Shown here: positions 1 through 5,689 of the stretch, piece by piece | How positions within the stretch are numbered: position 1 is the first letter of the stretch | Layout of the letters: each line of letters begins with the position of its first letter | Assembly (NCBI GenBank): GCA_900319595.1 | Contig: ONOZ01000151.1 | Coordinates: 1 to 5,689 of the forward strand | Length of the DNA: 5,689 nucleotides | Reading direction: 5' to 3' | DNA from: an uncultured Bacteroidales bacterium | GTDB taxonomy: Bacteria; Bacteroidota; Bacteroidia; Bacteroidales; P3 | The notes under the pieces: generated by a model | Database searches by the model: none | Seen by the model: the letters and a program-made list of their open reading frames with translations, nothing else | What the model was told of the DNA's origin: nothing | Made by a program: the position numbers and the translations under genes

Positions 1-851
1 AAGTTGTTGTAACGAAAAGATGGAGAAATAATAATAGCATCTAAATTTCTCATGTACAGCCCGCAAGATAAGATTTGAGTTGTAAATATTGCATCAATAA
101 GTTTGATATTCAAGTCGGTACCTGCAAGTATCTCGGAATAATTATGTTGATGTGAAAAAAAGATTTTTGGATTTAAGGTTAAATTTTCACTATTTTTGAT
201 AGGGAATAGATATGATATATTCGTAAAAATTCGTCTGTGAATATAATTTTCATTATCTTTTATATACGTAAAAGAAGGTGTGTTTAGATGAAAAATCGAT
301 GCTCCTATACTGAATAAATGCTGCTCATCTTTAGCATATTGAAACGAAAAGCCCAAATTTGCATCAAAAGTATTCAAATTATCATAGGTTATGTTATCAT
401 CATATATATTGTTAGGATTAAATTGTATGGCAGAAATATCATAACTCCAATTTTTATGCATCACCGCAACACCTATAGATAAATATGTTCTATCATTTCT
501 ATCTAAAGATTTGAAGAAAGATGAAGAAATTGCAAAATCTCGCTCACCATAAGATAAACTCCCTGCAACATCATTTGCAAAACTAATTCCTAAACCTACT
601 CCCATAGAATTTGCCGAAGAAAAATATGGTTGAAATTCTAAAGCAGAAAAAAAGGTATTATAGCCAGGTGAAATAGTTTGCCATTGATTACGATATATGG
701 TTGAAAACCTAAATTTTTCATTACTAAAAGCCGTCATAGCAGGGTTATAAAACATAGGATTAAATGAAGTTGAAGAAAAATGTATGTCCTGTCCATATCC
801 CTTTGATGAAAGGAATAAGGCTACAATCAATAAAATTTTTAGACATCTCAT
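1..851 (-). CDS. PorP/SprF family type IX secretion outer-membrane protein, C-terminus cut by window edge
   Basis: The reading frame is open from an ATG at 849-851 down to base 1 with no stop, giving 283 codons; the family usually runs to about 300-350 residues, so only the C-terminal end is missing. Residues 1-20 are a Sec signal peptide (MRCLKILLIVALF, then ending SKGYG before QD). The mature start follows the PorP/SprF pattern: QDIHFS at 21-26, NPMFYNPAMTAF at 31-42, then IYRNQWQTI at 52-60 and Y64-N-T-F-F-S. The rest alternates short aromatic/polar strands, as expected of an outer-membrane beta-barrel. Known members work with the T9SS; SprF is needed for export and anchoring of the adhesin SprB, and PorP for gingipain secretion. 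No porK/L/M/N genes are visible. It lies 66 bases after a lipoprotein gene on the same strand, with no convincing promoter between, so the two are probably co-transcribed. Family assignment is firm; which cargo it serves cannot be read here. Confidence 0.88.
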   Translation of the reverse strand, partial: MRCLKILLIVALFLSSKGYGQDIHFSSTSFNPMFYNPAMTAFSNEKFRFSTIYRNQWQTISPGYNTFFSALEFQPYFSSANSMGVGLGISFANDVAGSLSYGERDFAISSSFFKSLDRNDRTYLSIGVAVMHKNWSYDISAIQFNPNNIYDDNITYDNLNTFDANLGFSFQYAKDEQHLFSIGASIFHLNTPSFTYIKDNENYIHRRIFTNISYLFPIKNSENLTLNPKIFFSHQHNYSEILAGTDLNIKLIDAIFTTQILSCGLYMRNLDAIIISPSFRYNN

Positions 852-917
852 TTCTATTCATTTAAATTACTATTTAGTTATTATCCTTTTGTTTCCAATG
901 CCATAATTACTAAACAC

Positions 918-1616
918 CTATCTTAATTTAGACATAATCATATCATAATCTCTGTTAATCAATTCTTTGATTTTTATCATAGCGTCTTGCATTGCCATAT
1001 CTGCAGTTTTTCTTTGGAATTGATAATAACCATGATACGCAGCCATTGGATATTTTGCTGTACCTCTTTCGCTAAAACGTGCAACTAAATTATCTCTAAG
1101 GTCGTATATTTCAACAATAATCTCTATTTCGACGCGGTTTGAACACATCGGCATACCCATTGCATTAAAAATTCCCAATGTAAAGCCACTTAACCACGAC
1201 CACTTATAATTATTCTTATTATATATGCCACCTGCTCTCACTAAGATATTACCCATTCTGCGAGTGGTAGGGTCTGTTATGTTGTGAGTTACATCATACA
1301 CAAATATTTGAGATGCATCTTGTATTCTTTTGTCTGCTGTATATAATTTTGTATGTTCATTTATTTCATAAACGCCTTTGCCATACGGTGTTTCTGTATA
1401 TCCGTATGGGTGTTCAATATCGTAAGAAGGTTTTGCCGACCAAGAGTTTGCTCCATACGCATTCTCAAACGATGGTTGGTCAATCCAACAAGTCAAACGT
1501 GGCAACAATGTCCCCATTTGATAATCCGACTGAAACGTACTTTCTTCTAATGATTTACAAGAGTTTAATAAAGTAACACACGTCAAAAGTGTCAATAATA
1601 AATATACTTTCCTCAT
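918..1616 (-). CDS. Probable outer-membrane lipoprotein of unknown function
   Basis: This 232-residue protein starts with a lipoprotein signal peptide: MRK, a hydrophobic stretch (residues 4-17), then the lipobox L17-N-S-C20, so lipid attachment at C20 is predicted. The following residues (KSLEES) leave it free to go to the outer membrane. I recognise no named family. Visible features are a Tyr/Pro/Gly-rich segment (about 64-83), a Trp-rich WSWLSGFTLGIFN stretch (139-151), a probable beta-strand run VEIEIIVEIYDL (162-173) followed by a second strand at about 177-189, and a C-terminal amphipathic helix from about 203 (ADMAMQDAMIKIKELI). That strand-strand-helix ending resembles small periplasmic lipoprotein domains in general, but this is only an impression. 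The start is supported by the signal peptide and by a TACCTTTG promoter-like site 23 bases upstream. It precedes the PorP/SprF-like gene, so a role beside the outer-membrane barrel is possible but unproven. Confidence 0.8.
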   Translation of the reverse strand: MRKVYLLLTLLTCVTLLNSCKSLEESTFQSDYQMGTLLPRLTCWIDQPSFENAYGANSWSAKPSYDIEHPYGYTETPYGKGVYEINEHTKLYTADKRIQDASQIFVYDVTHNITDPTTRRMGNILVRAGGIYNKNNYKWSWLSGFTLGIFNAMGMPMCSNRVEIEIIVEIYDLRDNLVARFSERGTAKYPMAAYHGYYQFQRKTADMAMQDAMIKIKELINRDYDMIMSKLR

Positions 1617-1639
1617 AATTATAATTGATTAACAAAGTG

Positions 1640-1670
1640 CAAAGGTACTAAAAAAAAATAAAAAACTAAA
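1640..1670 (-). promoter_or_regulatory. Bacteroidota-type promoter for the lipoprotein gene
   Basis: Read on the minus strand, TACCTTTG at 1647-1640 is a full match to the Bacteroidota -7 consensus TAnnTTTG. Nineteen bases upstream lies TTTA (1670-1667), three of four matches to the -33 TTTG. Transcription would begin near 1634, giving a leader of roughly 18 bases before the ATG at 1616. It probably drives both the lipoprotein and the PorP-like gene. Confidence 0.6.
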
Positions 1671-1757
1671 ATTTTTATGATATTTTTTATAGATTTTAAA
1701 TACAATTATTATATACAGTCCCCAATTCTATGATAATAGTAAATTTTTCTTTTGTAA

Positions 1758-1791
1758 TTTGGTGGTATTTCGTAAAAAAGTTTTAAATTTG
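1758..1791 (+). promoter_or_regulatory. Bacteroidota-type promoter for atpG-lysC
   Basis: TTTG at 1758-1761 and TAAATTTG at 1784-1791 match the -33 and -7 elements exactly, with a 22-base spacer, near the upper end of the usual range. Transcription would start near 1798, leaving a leader of about 45 bases before the atpG ATG. The rest of the 1617-1842 spacer is A/T-rich and shows no other structure that I can support. Confidence 0.6.
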
Positions 1792-1842
1792 CAGGCTGTG
1801 TTTTGCGTATATGAAACATAGCGATTATTCATTTATAGATAT

Positions 1843-2727
1843 ATGGCAAATTTAAAGGAAATACGAACAAGAATTGCATCGGTAAAATCTACGCAGCAAA
1901 TAACCTCTGCCATGAAGATGGTTTCTGCGGCCAAGTTGCGTAAATCTCAAACGGCAATAACGCTTTTGCGACCTTATGCAAACAAAATGAGCGAGATTAT
2001 AGCAAGATTAGGTGAGGCTATGACAGATGATATCCCCTTTACAAGACGACACCCAAAACAAAAACAAGAAAATATTTTACTTATAGTACTAACATCTAAT
2101 AAAGGGTTGTGTTCTACGTTTAATTCTTCTATAATAAAACTATCTACTAAGAGAATTAATGAATATAAATTAGCAGGACATAATATTAGTGTTGTTTCTT
2201 ATGGGAAAAAAGGCGATAATGCTTTAAGCAAAATGGCAGATATTCACTATTTAGGCACTAATGATGATGTTTGGGATACACTTACATTTGATTCTATAAA
2301 AAAGGAAGCGGACAAATTTGTGAATGAGTTTTTAGAAAAGAAATACGACAGAATAGAAATTATATATAATCAATTCAAAAATGCAGCAAATCAGATTCCT
2401 AAAATAGAAAGTTTTTTGCCATTGTTAATTAAAGGAAATGAGAATACAACAGAAGAAGATATCAAATATAATAATGACTATATATTTGCACCAAGTAAAG
2501 AGGAGATAATAACTTCTGTTATCCCACAAAGTTTAAATACACAAATGTATAGATGTTTTTTAGATTCTTTTACTTCAGAACACGGAGCCAGAATGTCGTC
2601 TATGAATAAGGCAACTGATAATGCTATGGCTTTGTTAAAAGATTTGACGCTCAATTACAATAAACAACGTCAAGCAGATATAACCAACCAAATTATAGAA
2701 GTGTCAAGTGGAGCGAATGCTGTATAA
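1843..2727 (+). CDS. atpG: F-type ATP synthase subunit gamma
   Basis: This 294-residue protein is the central rotor shaft of F1Fo ATP synthase; it turns inside the alpha3beta3 head and couples proton flow to ATP formation at the inner membrane. The N-terminal helix is classic: MANLKEIRTRIASV, then TQQITSAMKMVSAAKLRKS (residues 17-35). The conserved loop of the middle Rossmann-like domain appears as TSNKGLCSTFN (84-94), where many bacteria have SDRGLCGGFN. The C-terminal helix carries SEHGARMSSMNKATDNA (245-261) and ends TNQIIEVSSGANAV. Length is normal (usual about 285-295), so it is complete. The ATG at 1843 gives the standard MANLKEI start; there is no Shine-Dalgarno site, as usual in this phylum. 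In most bacteria atpG directly follows atpA, but here the upstream gene is divergent and atpG has its own promoter-like site. lysC follows 22 bases after its stop. Confidence 0.97.
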   Translation: MANLKEIRTRIASVKSTQQITSAMKMVSAAKLRKSQTAITLLRPYANKMSEIIARLGEAMTDDIPFTRRHPKQKQENILLIVLTSNKGLCSTFNSSIIKLSTKRINEYKLAGHNISVVSYGKKGDNALSKMADIHYLGTNDDVWDTLTFDSIKKEADKFVNEFLEKKYDRIEIIYNQFKNAANQIPKIESFLPLLIKGNENTTEEDIKYNNDYIFAPSKEEIITSVIPQSLNTQMYRCFLDSFTSEHGARMSSMNKATDNAMALLKDLTLNYNKQRQADITNQIIEVSSGANAV

Positions 2728-2749
2728 TTTTTGTAATTAAAATAGTGAT

Positions 2750-4057
2750 ATGGAGATTTTTGTAGAGAAATTTGGAGGAGCAAGTGTAAATAGTGCCGAT
2801 GCTATTAGGAATGTAGAGCATATATTGTCATTAGAAAAAAAGAAAAGAGTTGTTATTATTTCTGCAATGGGAAAAACAACTAACAAACTAGAAAATATTG
2901 TAAATAAATGGTTTAATAATCAAGTATTTTTTACAGAACAATTTGAAGAACTGAAAGATTTCCATTTGCAACTTATAGAAGAATTATTTGACAACGTTGA
3001 TATTGGTAATACGGAAAAGATAGATTTGCAACAAAGCGTAAAGAATATTTTTGAGGAATTAAAACAAAAAATTAAAGTCTTGCCAAATTTCGATTATAAT
3101 TTTCTTTACGATAGCATTGTTTCATATGGCGAGATTCTTTCCACTACAATCATTTCCTCTTATTTGAACGCAAAAAAACTAAATAATAGATTACTTTATG
3201 CACATACAATAATAAAAACAGACAACAACTATAGAGATGCAAATATTAACTTTTCTGACACCAACAGAGAAGTAAATGAGCAAATTATGTCATTGTTGAA
3301 GAATTTTGATTTGATAATTACACAGGGATTTTTGGGTGGTACAAAAGAAAATTTAATAACGACATTAGGACGAGAAGGTTCAGATTATTCGGCAGCAATT
3401 TTAGCTTATTGTCTTAATGCAAAAAGCATGACGGTTTGGAAAGACGTTGCGGGATTGTTGAATGCCGACCCAAAAAGAGTTGAACAAACAATTAAAATAC
3501 ATACAATGCCATATACTGAAGCAGTTGAGTTGAGTTATTATGGAGCATCCATCATTCACCCAAAGACAATAAAGCCGTTGGAAAATGTAAAAATTCCTTT
3601 ATACATAAAGTCATTTAAATCTCCCACGGAACAAGGTACAGTCATATGTGAAAGCGAAAGCGTAAATCCCATAGTCCCAAATTTTATATTCAAAGATAAT
3701 CAATTGTTATTATCAATTATGCCCAAAGATTTGTCTTTCGTTACGGAAATAAGTATATCCACAATATTTTCATTACTTGCTAAGCACAAAGTAAAAGTGA
3801 ATATGATACAAAATTCTGCAATAAGTTTTTCAATATGTTTTGATGATAATAGGAATATACTTCCCGCATTATTAAATGATTTGGAAAAAGATTTTTTAGT
3901 GCGTTACAACGAAGGGTTACAACTTGTTACCATAAGGCACTATACAGTAGAGGCAGTAAATAATATAATTAAGGGCAGAAGAATACTAATTGAACAAAAG
4001 AATAGAATGACAGCTCAATATCTTATAGATAATGGTATAGAAAAATTAAATAAATAA
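2750..4057 (+). CDS. lysC: Aspartokinase (monofunctional, two C-terminal ACT domains)
   Basis: The enzyme phosphorylates L-aspartate to aspartyl-4-phosphate using ATP, the first step toward lysine/diaminopimelate, threonine and methionine, in the cytoplasm. The 435 residues match monofunctional aspartokinases (about 440). The kinase domain covers about 1-300: KFGGASV at 7-13, SYGEILS at 125-131 with the substrate-binding Glu128, TTLGREGSDYSAA at 204-216 with Arg208 and Asp212, WKDVAGLLNADPK at 230-242, and LSYYGASIIHPKT at 261-273. ACT-type regulatory domains follow from about 315; VNMIQNSAISFSICFD (350-365) and EGLQLVTIRHY (388-398) are the typical strands, so feedback inhibition by an end product, probably lysine, is likely but not proven. 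There is no homoserine dehydrogenase domain, which separates it from ThrA. The 22-base gap after atpG holds no clear promoter or terminator, so the two are probably one transcript. No lysA lies next to it in this window. Confidence 0.95.
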   Translation: MEIFVEKFGGASVNSADAIRNVEHILSLEKKKRVVIISAMGKTTNKLENIVNKWFNNQVFFTEQFEELKDFHLQLIEELFDNVDIGNTEKIDLQQSVKNIFEELKQKIKVLPNFDYNFLYDSIVSYGEILSTTIISSYLNAKKLNNRLLYAHTIIKTDNNYRDANINFSDTNREVNEQIMSLLKNFDLIITQGFLGGTKENLITTLGREGSDYSAAILAYCLNAKSMTVWKDVAGLLNADPKRVEQTIKIHTMPYTEAVELSYYGASIIHPKTIKPLENVKIPLYIKSFKSPTEQGTVICESESVNPIVPNFIFKDNQLLLSIMPKDLSFVTEISISTIFSLLAKHKVKVNMIQNSAISFSICFDDNRNILPALLNDLEKDFLVRYNEGLQLVTIRHYTVEAVNNIIKGRRILIEQKNRMTAQYLIDNGIEKLNK

Positions 4058-4064
4058 GAAAAAT

Positions 4065-4096
4065 ATTGCTAAATTGAGAAATTTTATATACTTTTG
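4065..4096 (+). promoter_or_regulatory. Bacteroidota-type promoter for ftsX
   Basis: TACTTTTG at 4089-4096 matches the -7 consensus TAnnTTTG in full. ATTG at 4065-4068 matches three of four bases of the -33 TTTG, with a 20-base spacer, which is close to ideal. Transcription would start near 4103, about 23 bases before the ATG at 4126. This suggests that ftsX begins a new transcript even though lysC ends only 68 bases before that ATG. Confidence 0.55.
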
Positions 4097-4125
4097 CAAA
4101 ATCTTTACTCAAACACAAATTGAAA

Positions 4126-5004
4126 ATGAAAGATAATAAAAATACAGGCAAACGAAGTCTTTTGACTGCAAACTTTTCTACTATACTTAGTATCGCACTT
4201 GTATTATTTATGGTAGCAAGTATGGTTTTGATTTCGTTTCATCTTTGGAATCTTTCTTCACAAATAAAAGAAGAAGTATCTTTTACCGTTTATCTTGCTG
4301 AAGATACACAAGATGCAGATATAGAACAATTGAATAACGAGTTGCAACAAAATTCATTAGTCAAAACATCAAAAATAATTTCTAAACAAGAGGCGAGCAA
4401 AATGATGGATAAGGTAATGGGAGAGGGACATTTGGATGTTTTAGATGGCTTTAATCCCTACCAATCTTCTATAGAAGTACATTTGAAGGCAGAGAATTTT
4501 ACAGTAAAGCAGATTAAAAACTTTATAACTACATTAGAATCTAAAAAAGAGGTTGATAGTGTGGATTATAGGGATAACTTGATAAACAATATCAATTCTG
4601 GTGTGTCTAATGCAACAACTTTTTTTATTATAATTCTTATTGCGTTGTTGGTAATATCTATTACATTAATAAATCATACAATAAACTTGACCATAAACAC
4701 AAAAAAATTGCTTATCCGTAGTATGCAATTAGTTGGAGCGAAAGCTTCGTTTATTAGAAGACCGTTTTTGATAAAAGCCTTATGGTTGGGGTTGAGTGCA
4801 GGAGTATTAGCAGTTATTTTTGCAATAGCAGTAATGTTTTGGGTTAGCACCTTGTTAGAGGGATTTGACTTTAAACCTTATTATTCTTTTTATATTATTG
4901 TTGCCATTGGTATAATAATTTTAGGAGTCCTATTAACATTACTATTTTCTTACATTGCAGTTATTAGAAATATGAATTTGAAAAACTATAAATTATACAA
5001 TTAA
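4126..5004 (+). CDS. ftsX: Cell division protein FtsX (ABC transporter permease-like)
   Basis: FtsX pairs with the ATPase FtsE in the inner membrane and, in well-studied bacteria, controls peptidoglycan hydrolases at the division site. I chose the ATG at 4126 (292 residues); a TTG at 4120 is in frame two codons earlier but is less likely in this phylum. Topology fits the family: a short basic cytoplasmic N-terminus, TM1 at about 20-41, a periplasmic domain of about 120 residues (43-163) beginning EEVSFTVYL, then TM2 (about 165-186), TM3 (about 215-240) and TM4 (about 256-280). The signature of FtsX permeases, IRSMQLVGAKASFIRRPF, sits between TM2 and TM3 (about 197-214). Length is normal. No ftsE is present in the window; in Bacteroidota it often lies elsewhere. 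The DUF3098 gene begins one base after the stop, so the two are probably translationally coupled. Confidence 0.93.
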   Translation: MKDNKNTGKRSLLTANFSTILSIALVLFMVASMVLISFHLWNLSSQIKEEVSFTVYLAEDTQDADIEQLNNELQQNSLVKTSKIISKQEASKMMDKVMGEGHLDVLDGFNPYQSSIEVHLKAENFTVKQIKNFITTLESKKEVDSVDYRDNLINNINSGVSNATTFFIIILIALLVISITLINHTINLTINTKKLLIRSMQLVGAKASFIRRPFLIKALWLGLSAGVLAVIFAIAVMFWVSTLLEGFDFKPYYSFYIIVAIGIIILGVLLTLLFSYIAVIRNMNLKNYKLYN

Positions 5005-5005
5005 T

Positions 5006-5260
5006 ATGGAAATCAATACAAAAAATTCTAAACCTACATTCCAGTTTGCATTTACGAAAGAAAACTATTTGTGGATGATGATAGGTGTTGTTCTTTTAGT
5101 TTTAGGTTATATTCTTTTGATTGGCGGCGGAAGCAAGGACCCAGATACCTTCAATTATTCGTTATTTAATGCACGTAGACTGGTTATTGCTCCTATCCTT
5201 ATAGTTGGAGGATTAGTTGTAGAGGTGTATGCTATAATGAAAAAGAGTAAAAAAGAATAG
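5006..5260 (+). CDS. DUF3098 family small membrane protein
   Basis: This 84-residue protein has two transmembrane segments (about 22-40 and 58-77) joined by a short loop, GGGSKDPDTFNYSLFNARR, and a basic tail MKKSKKE. The F-x-F-x-K-x-N-Y lead-in (F12-Q-F-A-F-T-K-E-N-Y21), the GG-x-x-x-DP loop and the R-x-x-x-AP start of the second segment are the pattern I know for DUF3098, a family found mostly in Bacteroidota directly after ftsX. Its biochemical function is unknown; the conserved position suggests a helper of FtsX or of envelope growth. The ATG overlaps the TAATATG junction one base after the ftsX stop, so translation probably depends on ribosomes leaving ftsX. In many relatives uppP, truB and queA come next, but here the operon ends. 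Confidence 0.85.
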   Translation: MEINTKNSKPTFQFAFTKENYLWMMIGVVLLVLGYILLIGGGSKDPDTFNYSLFNARRLVIAPILIVGGLVVEVYAIMKKSKKE

Positions 5261-5272
5261 TAACATACTTAC

Positions 5273-5322
5273 AAAAATGTAGTACCTAAAGGTAATTTCA
5301 TACAATTACATACTACTTTTTT
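5273..5322. terminator. Likely bidirectional terminator between convergent genes
   Basis: GTAGTA (5279-5284) pairs with TACTAC (5311-5316). After one T-T mismatch, A5273-5277 pairs with T5318-5322, so each strand has a T-run after the stem. The 26-base loop contains a nested small hairpin, TACC-TAAA-GGTA (5283-5294), which competes for two bases of the main stem. The stem is weak and the loop is long, so confidence is moderate; the position, 12 bases after the DUF3098 stop and facing a convergent gene, is right. Confidence 0.5.
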
Positions 5323-5329
5323 ATTCTTG

Positions 5330-5349
5330 GTGATTATCCTAATAATCAC
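5330..5349. repeat. Perfect 8-bp inverted repeat, possible terminator hairpin for the dehydrogenase gene
   Basis: GTGATTAT (5330-5337) and ATAATCAC (5342-5349) form a perfect stem with a four-base CCTA loop. No T-run follows on either strand, so alone it is not a standard terminator. A second copy of the right arm, CCTAATCAC, lies at 5362-5370, just before the stop of the dehydrogenase gene, and could pair with the left arm instead (TAATCAC with GTGATTA). It may help to stop or protect the 3' end of the minus-strand transcript. Confidence 0.45.
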
Positions 5350-5370
5350 ATATTACGTCAGCCTAATCAC

Positions 5371-5689
5371 TTATTTTGTTAGCCAATTCACAATATTATT
5401 TTTTACAATATCAATTCTTGCCTCAAAACTCTCTTTTGTTGCAAATGCAATATGAGGTACACACACACAATTCTTCGCATTTAGTAGCGGGTGATTAGTA
5501 TTCAATGGAGGTTCTTTTTCATATACATCAATACCAGCACCTAATAATTTACCCTCATTGAGCATTGTTGCCAAAGCGTCCATATCTACAACATTACCTC
5601 GTGAAGTATTGATAATAATTGCTGTTGATTTACAAAGTTTGAGTAATTCTGCAGAAATTAAGTGATAAGTTTCTTCCGTTAATGGAGTA
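5371..5689 (-). CDS. D-isomer-specific 2-hydroxyacid dehydrogenase, C-terminal part (N-terminus outside window)
   Basis: The frame is open from the right edge to a TAA at 5373-5371, giving 105 visible residues. An internal ATG at 5583 is not the start: similarity continues upstream with TPLTEETYHLI, a conserved part of the NAD-binding domain. Family marks are NTSRGNVVD (visible residues 27-35) with catalytic Arg30, GAGIDVYEKEP (50-60) with the catalytic Glu most likely Glu59, the NHPLLNAKN segment (65-73), and PHIAFAT (78-84) with catalytic His79, so the Arg/Glu/His set is complete. Such enzymes interconvert a 2-keto acid and a D-2-hydroxy acid with NAD(P)H. The protein ends soon after the last helix, with no ACT domain, so it is not the long SerA form; D-lactate, glycerate/hydroxypyruvate or short phosphoglycerate dehydrogenases are all possible. 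It converges on the ftsX-DUF3098 operon. Confidence 0.92.
   Translation of the reverse strand, partial: TPLTEETYHLISAELLKLCKSTAIIINTSRGNVVDMDALATMLNEGKLLGAGIDVYEKEPPLNTNHPLLNAKNCVCVPHIAFATKESFEARIDIVKNNIVNWLTK

Noticed and set aside
852..917. A separate promoter for the PorP/SprF-like gene
   Set aside because: The best -7 candidate (TAATTTAA on the minus strand) misses the final TG of TAnnTTTG and has no good -33 partner; read-through from the lipoprotein gene is simpler.
1313..1576. Plus-strand open frames of 87 and 65 codons inside the lipoprotein gene
   Set aside because: Both lie antisense to a gene with a clear signal peptide, lipobox and promoter. Their products show no domain-like pattern, so they are shadows.
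2728..2749. A lysine riboswitch or leader ahead of lysC
   Set aside because: The gap after atpG is only 22 bases, far too short for a lysine riboswitch, and holds no hairpin.
4069..4088. AAATT-GAGA-AATTT as a lysC terminator
   Set aside because: The five-pair stem is all A-T, has no strong T-run, and lies in the spacer of the ftsX promoter; chance is likely in such A/T-rich DNA.
4120..4125. TTG at 4120 as the start of ftsX
   Set aside because: An in-frame ATG lies only two codons later, TTG starts are rare in this phylum, and no conserved residues are lost by starting at 4126.
5371..5583. A complete 70-residue protein starting at the ATG at 5583
   Set aside because: The same frame continues to the window edge and encodes conserved dehydrogenase sequence (TPLTEET, NTSRGN) upstream of this Met, so it is an internal codon.

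Overview
The window is A+T-rich DNA (about one third G+C, judged by eye) from a member of the Bacteroidota, most likely the Bacteroidales or a relative. Four things point there. There is a PorP/SprF-type outer-membrane protein of the type IX secretion system. An FtsX gene is followed directly by a DUF3098 gene, a pairing typical of this phylum. The promoter-like sites match the Bacteroidota sigma factor pattern (TTTG, then TAnnTTTG). The starts lack Shine-Dalgarno sites and are preceded by A/T-rich DNA.

Layout. On the left, on the minus strand, a lipoprotein gene (918-1616) lies upstream of a PorP/SprF-like gene (851 down to the window edge, C-terminus missing). A 226-base divergent spacer with a promoter-like site facing each way separates them from a plus-strand run. 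That run is atpG (ATP synthase gamma), lysC (aspartokinase, 22 bases later), then a new promoter-like site, ftsX, and a DUF3098 membrane protein one base after the ftsX stop. A convergent spacer with two inverted repeats follows. The last feature is the C-terminal part of a D-isomer 2-hydroxyacid dehydrogenase on the minus strand, running off the right edge.

How the genes work together. The left pair are envelope proteins: a probable outer-membrane lipoprotein and a T9SS-associated beta-barrel. atpG and lysC are core metabolism (energy coupling; first step of the aspartate amino-acid pathway) and are probably co-transcribed, though not functionally related. ftsX and the DUF3098 gene look translationally coupled and belong to division or envelope biogenesis. 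The window looks mainly like ordinary chromosomal core genes in a rearranged order. I see no mobile element, CRISPR array, RNA gene or evidently new multigene system. The least explained item is the lipoprotein next to the PorP-like protein. The most unusual arrangement is atpG standing apart from the rest of the ATP synthase genes.
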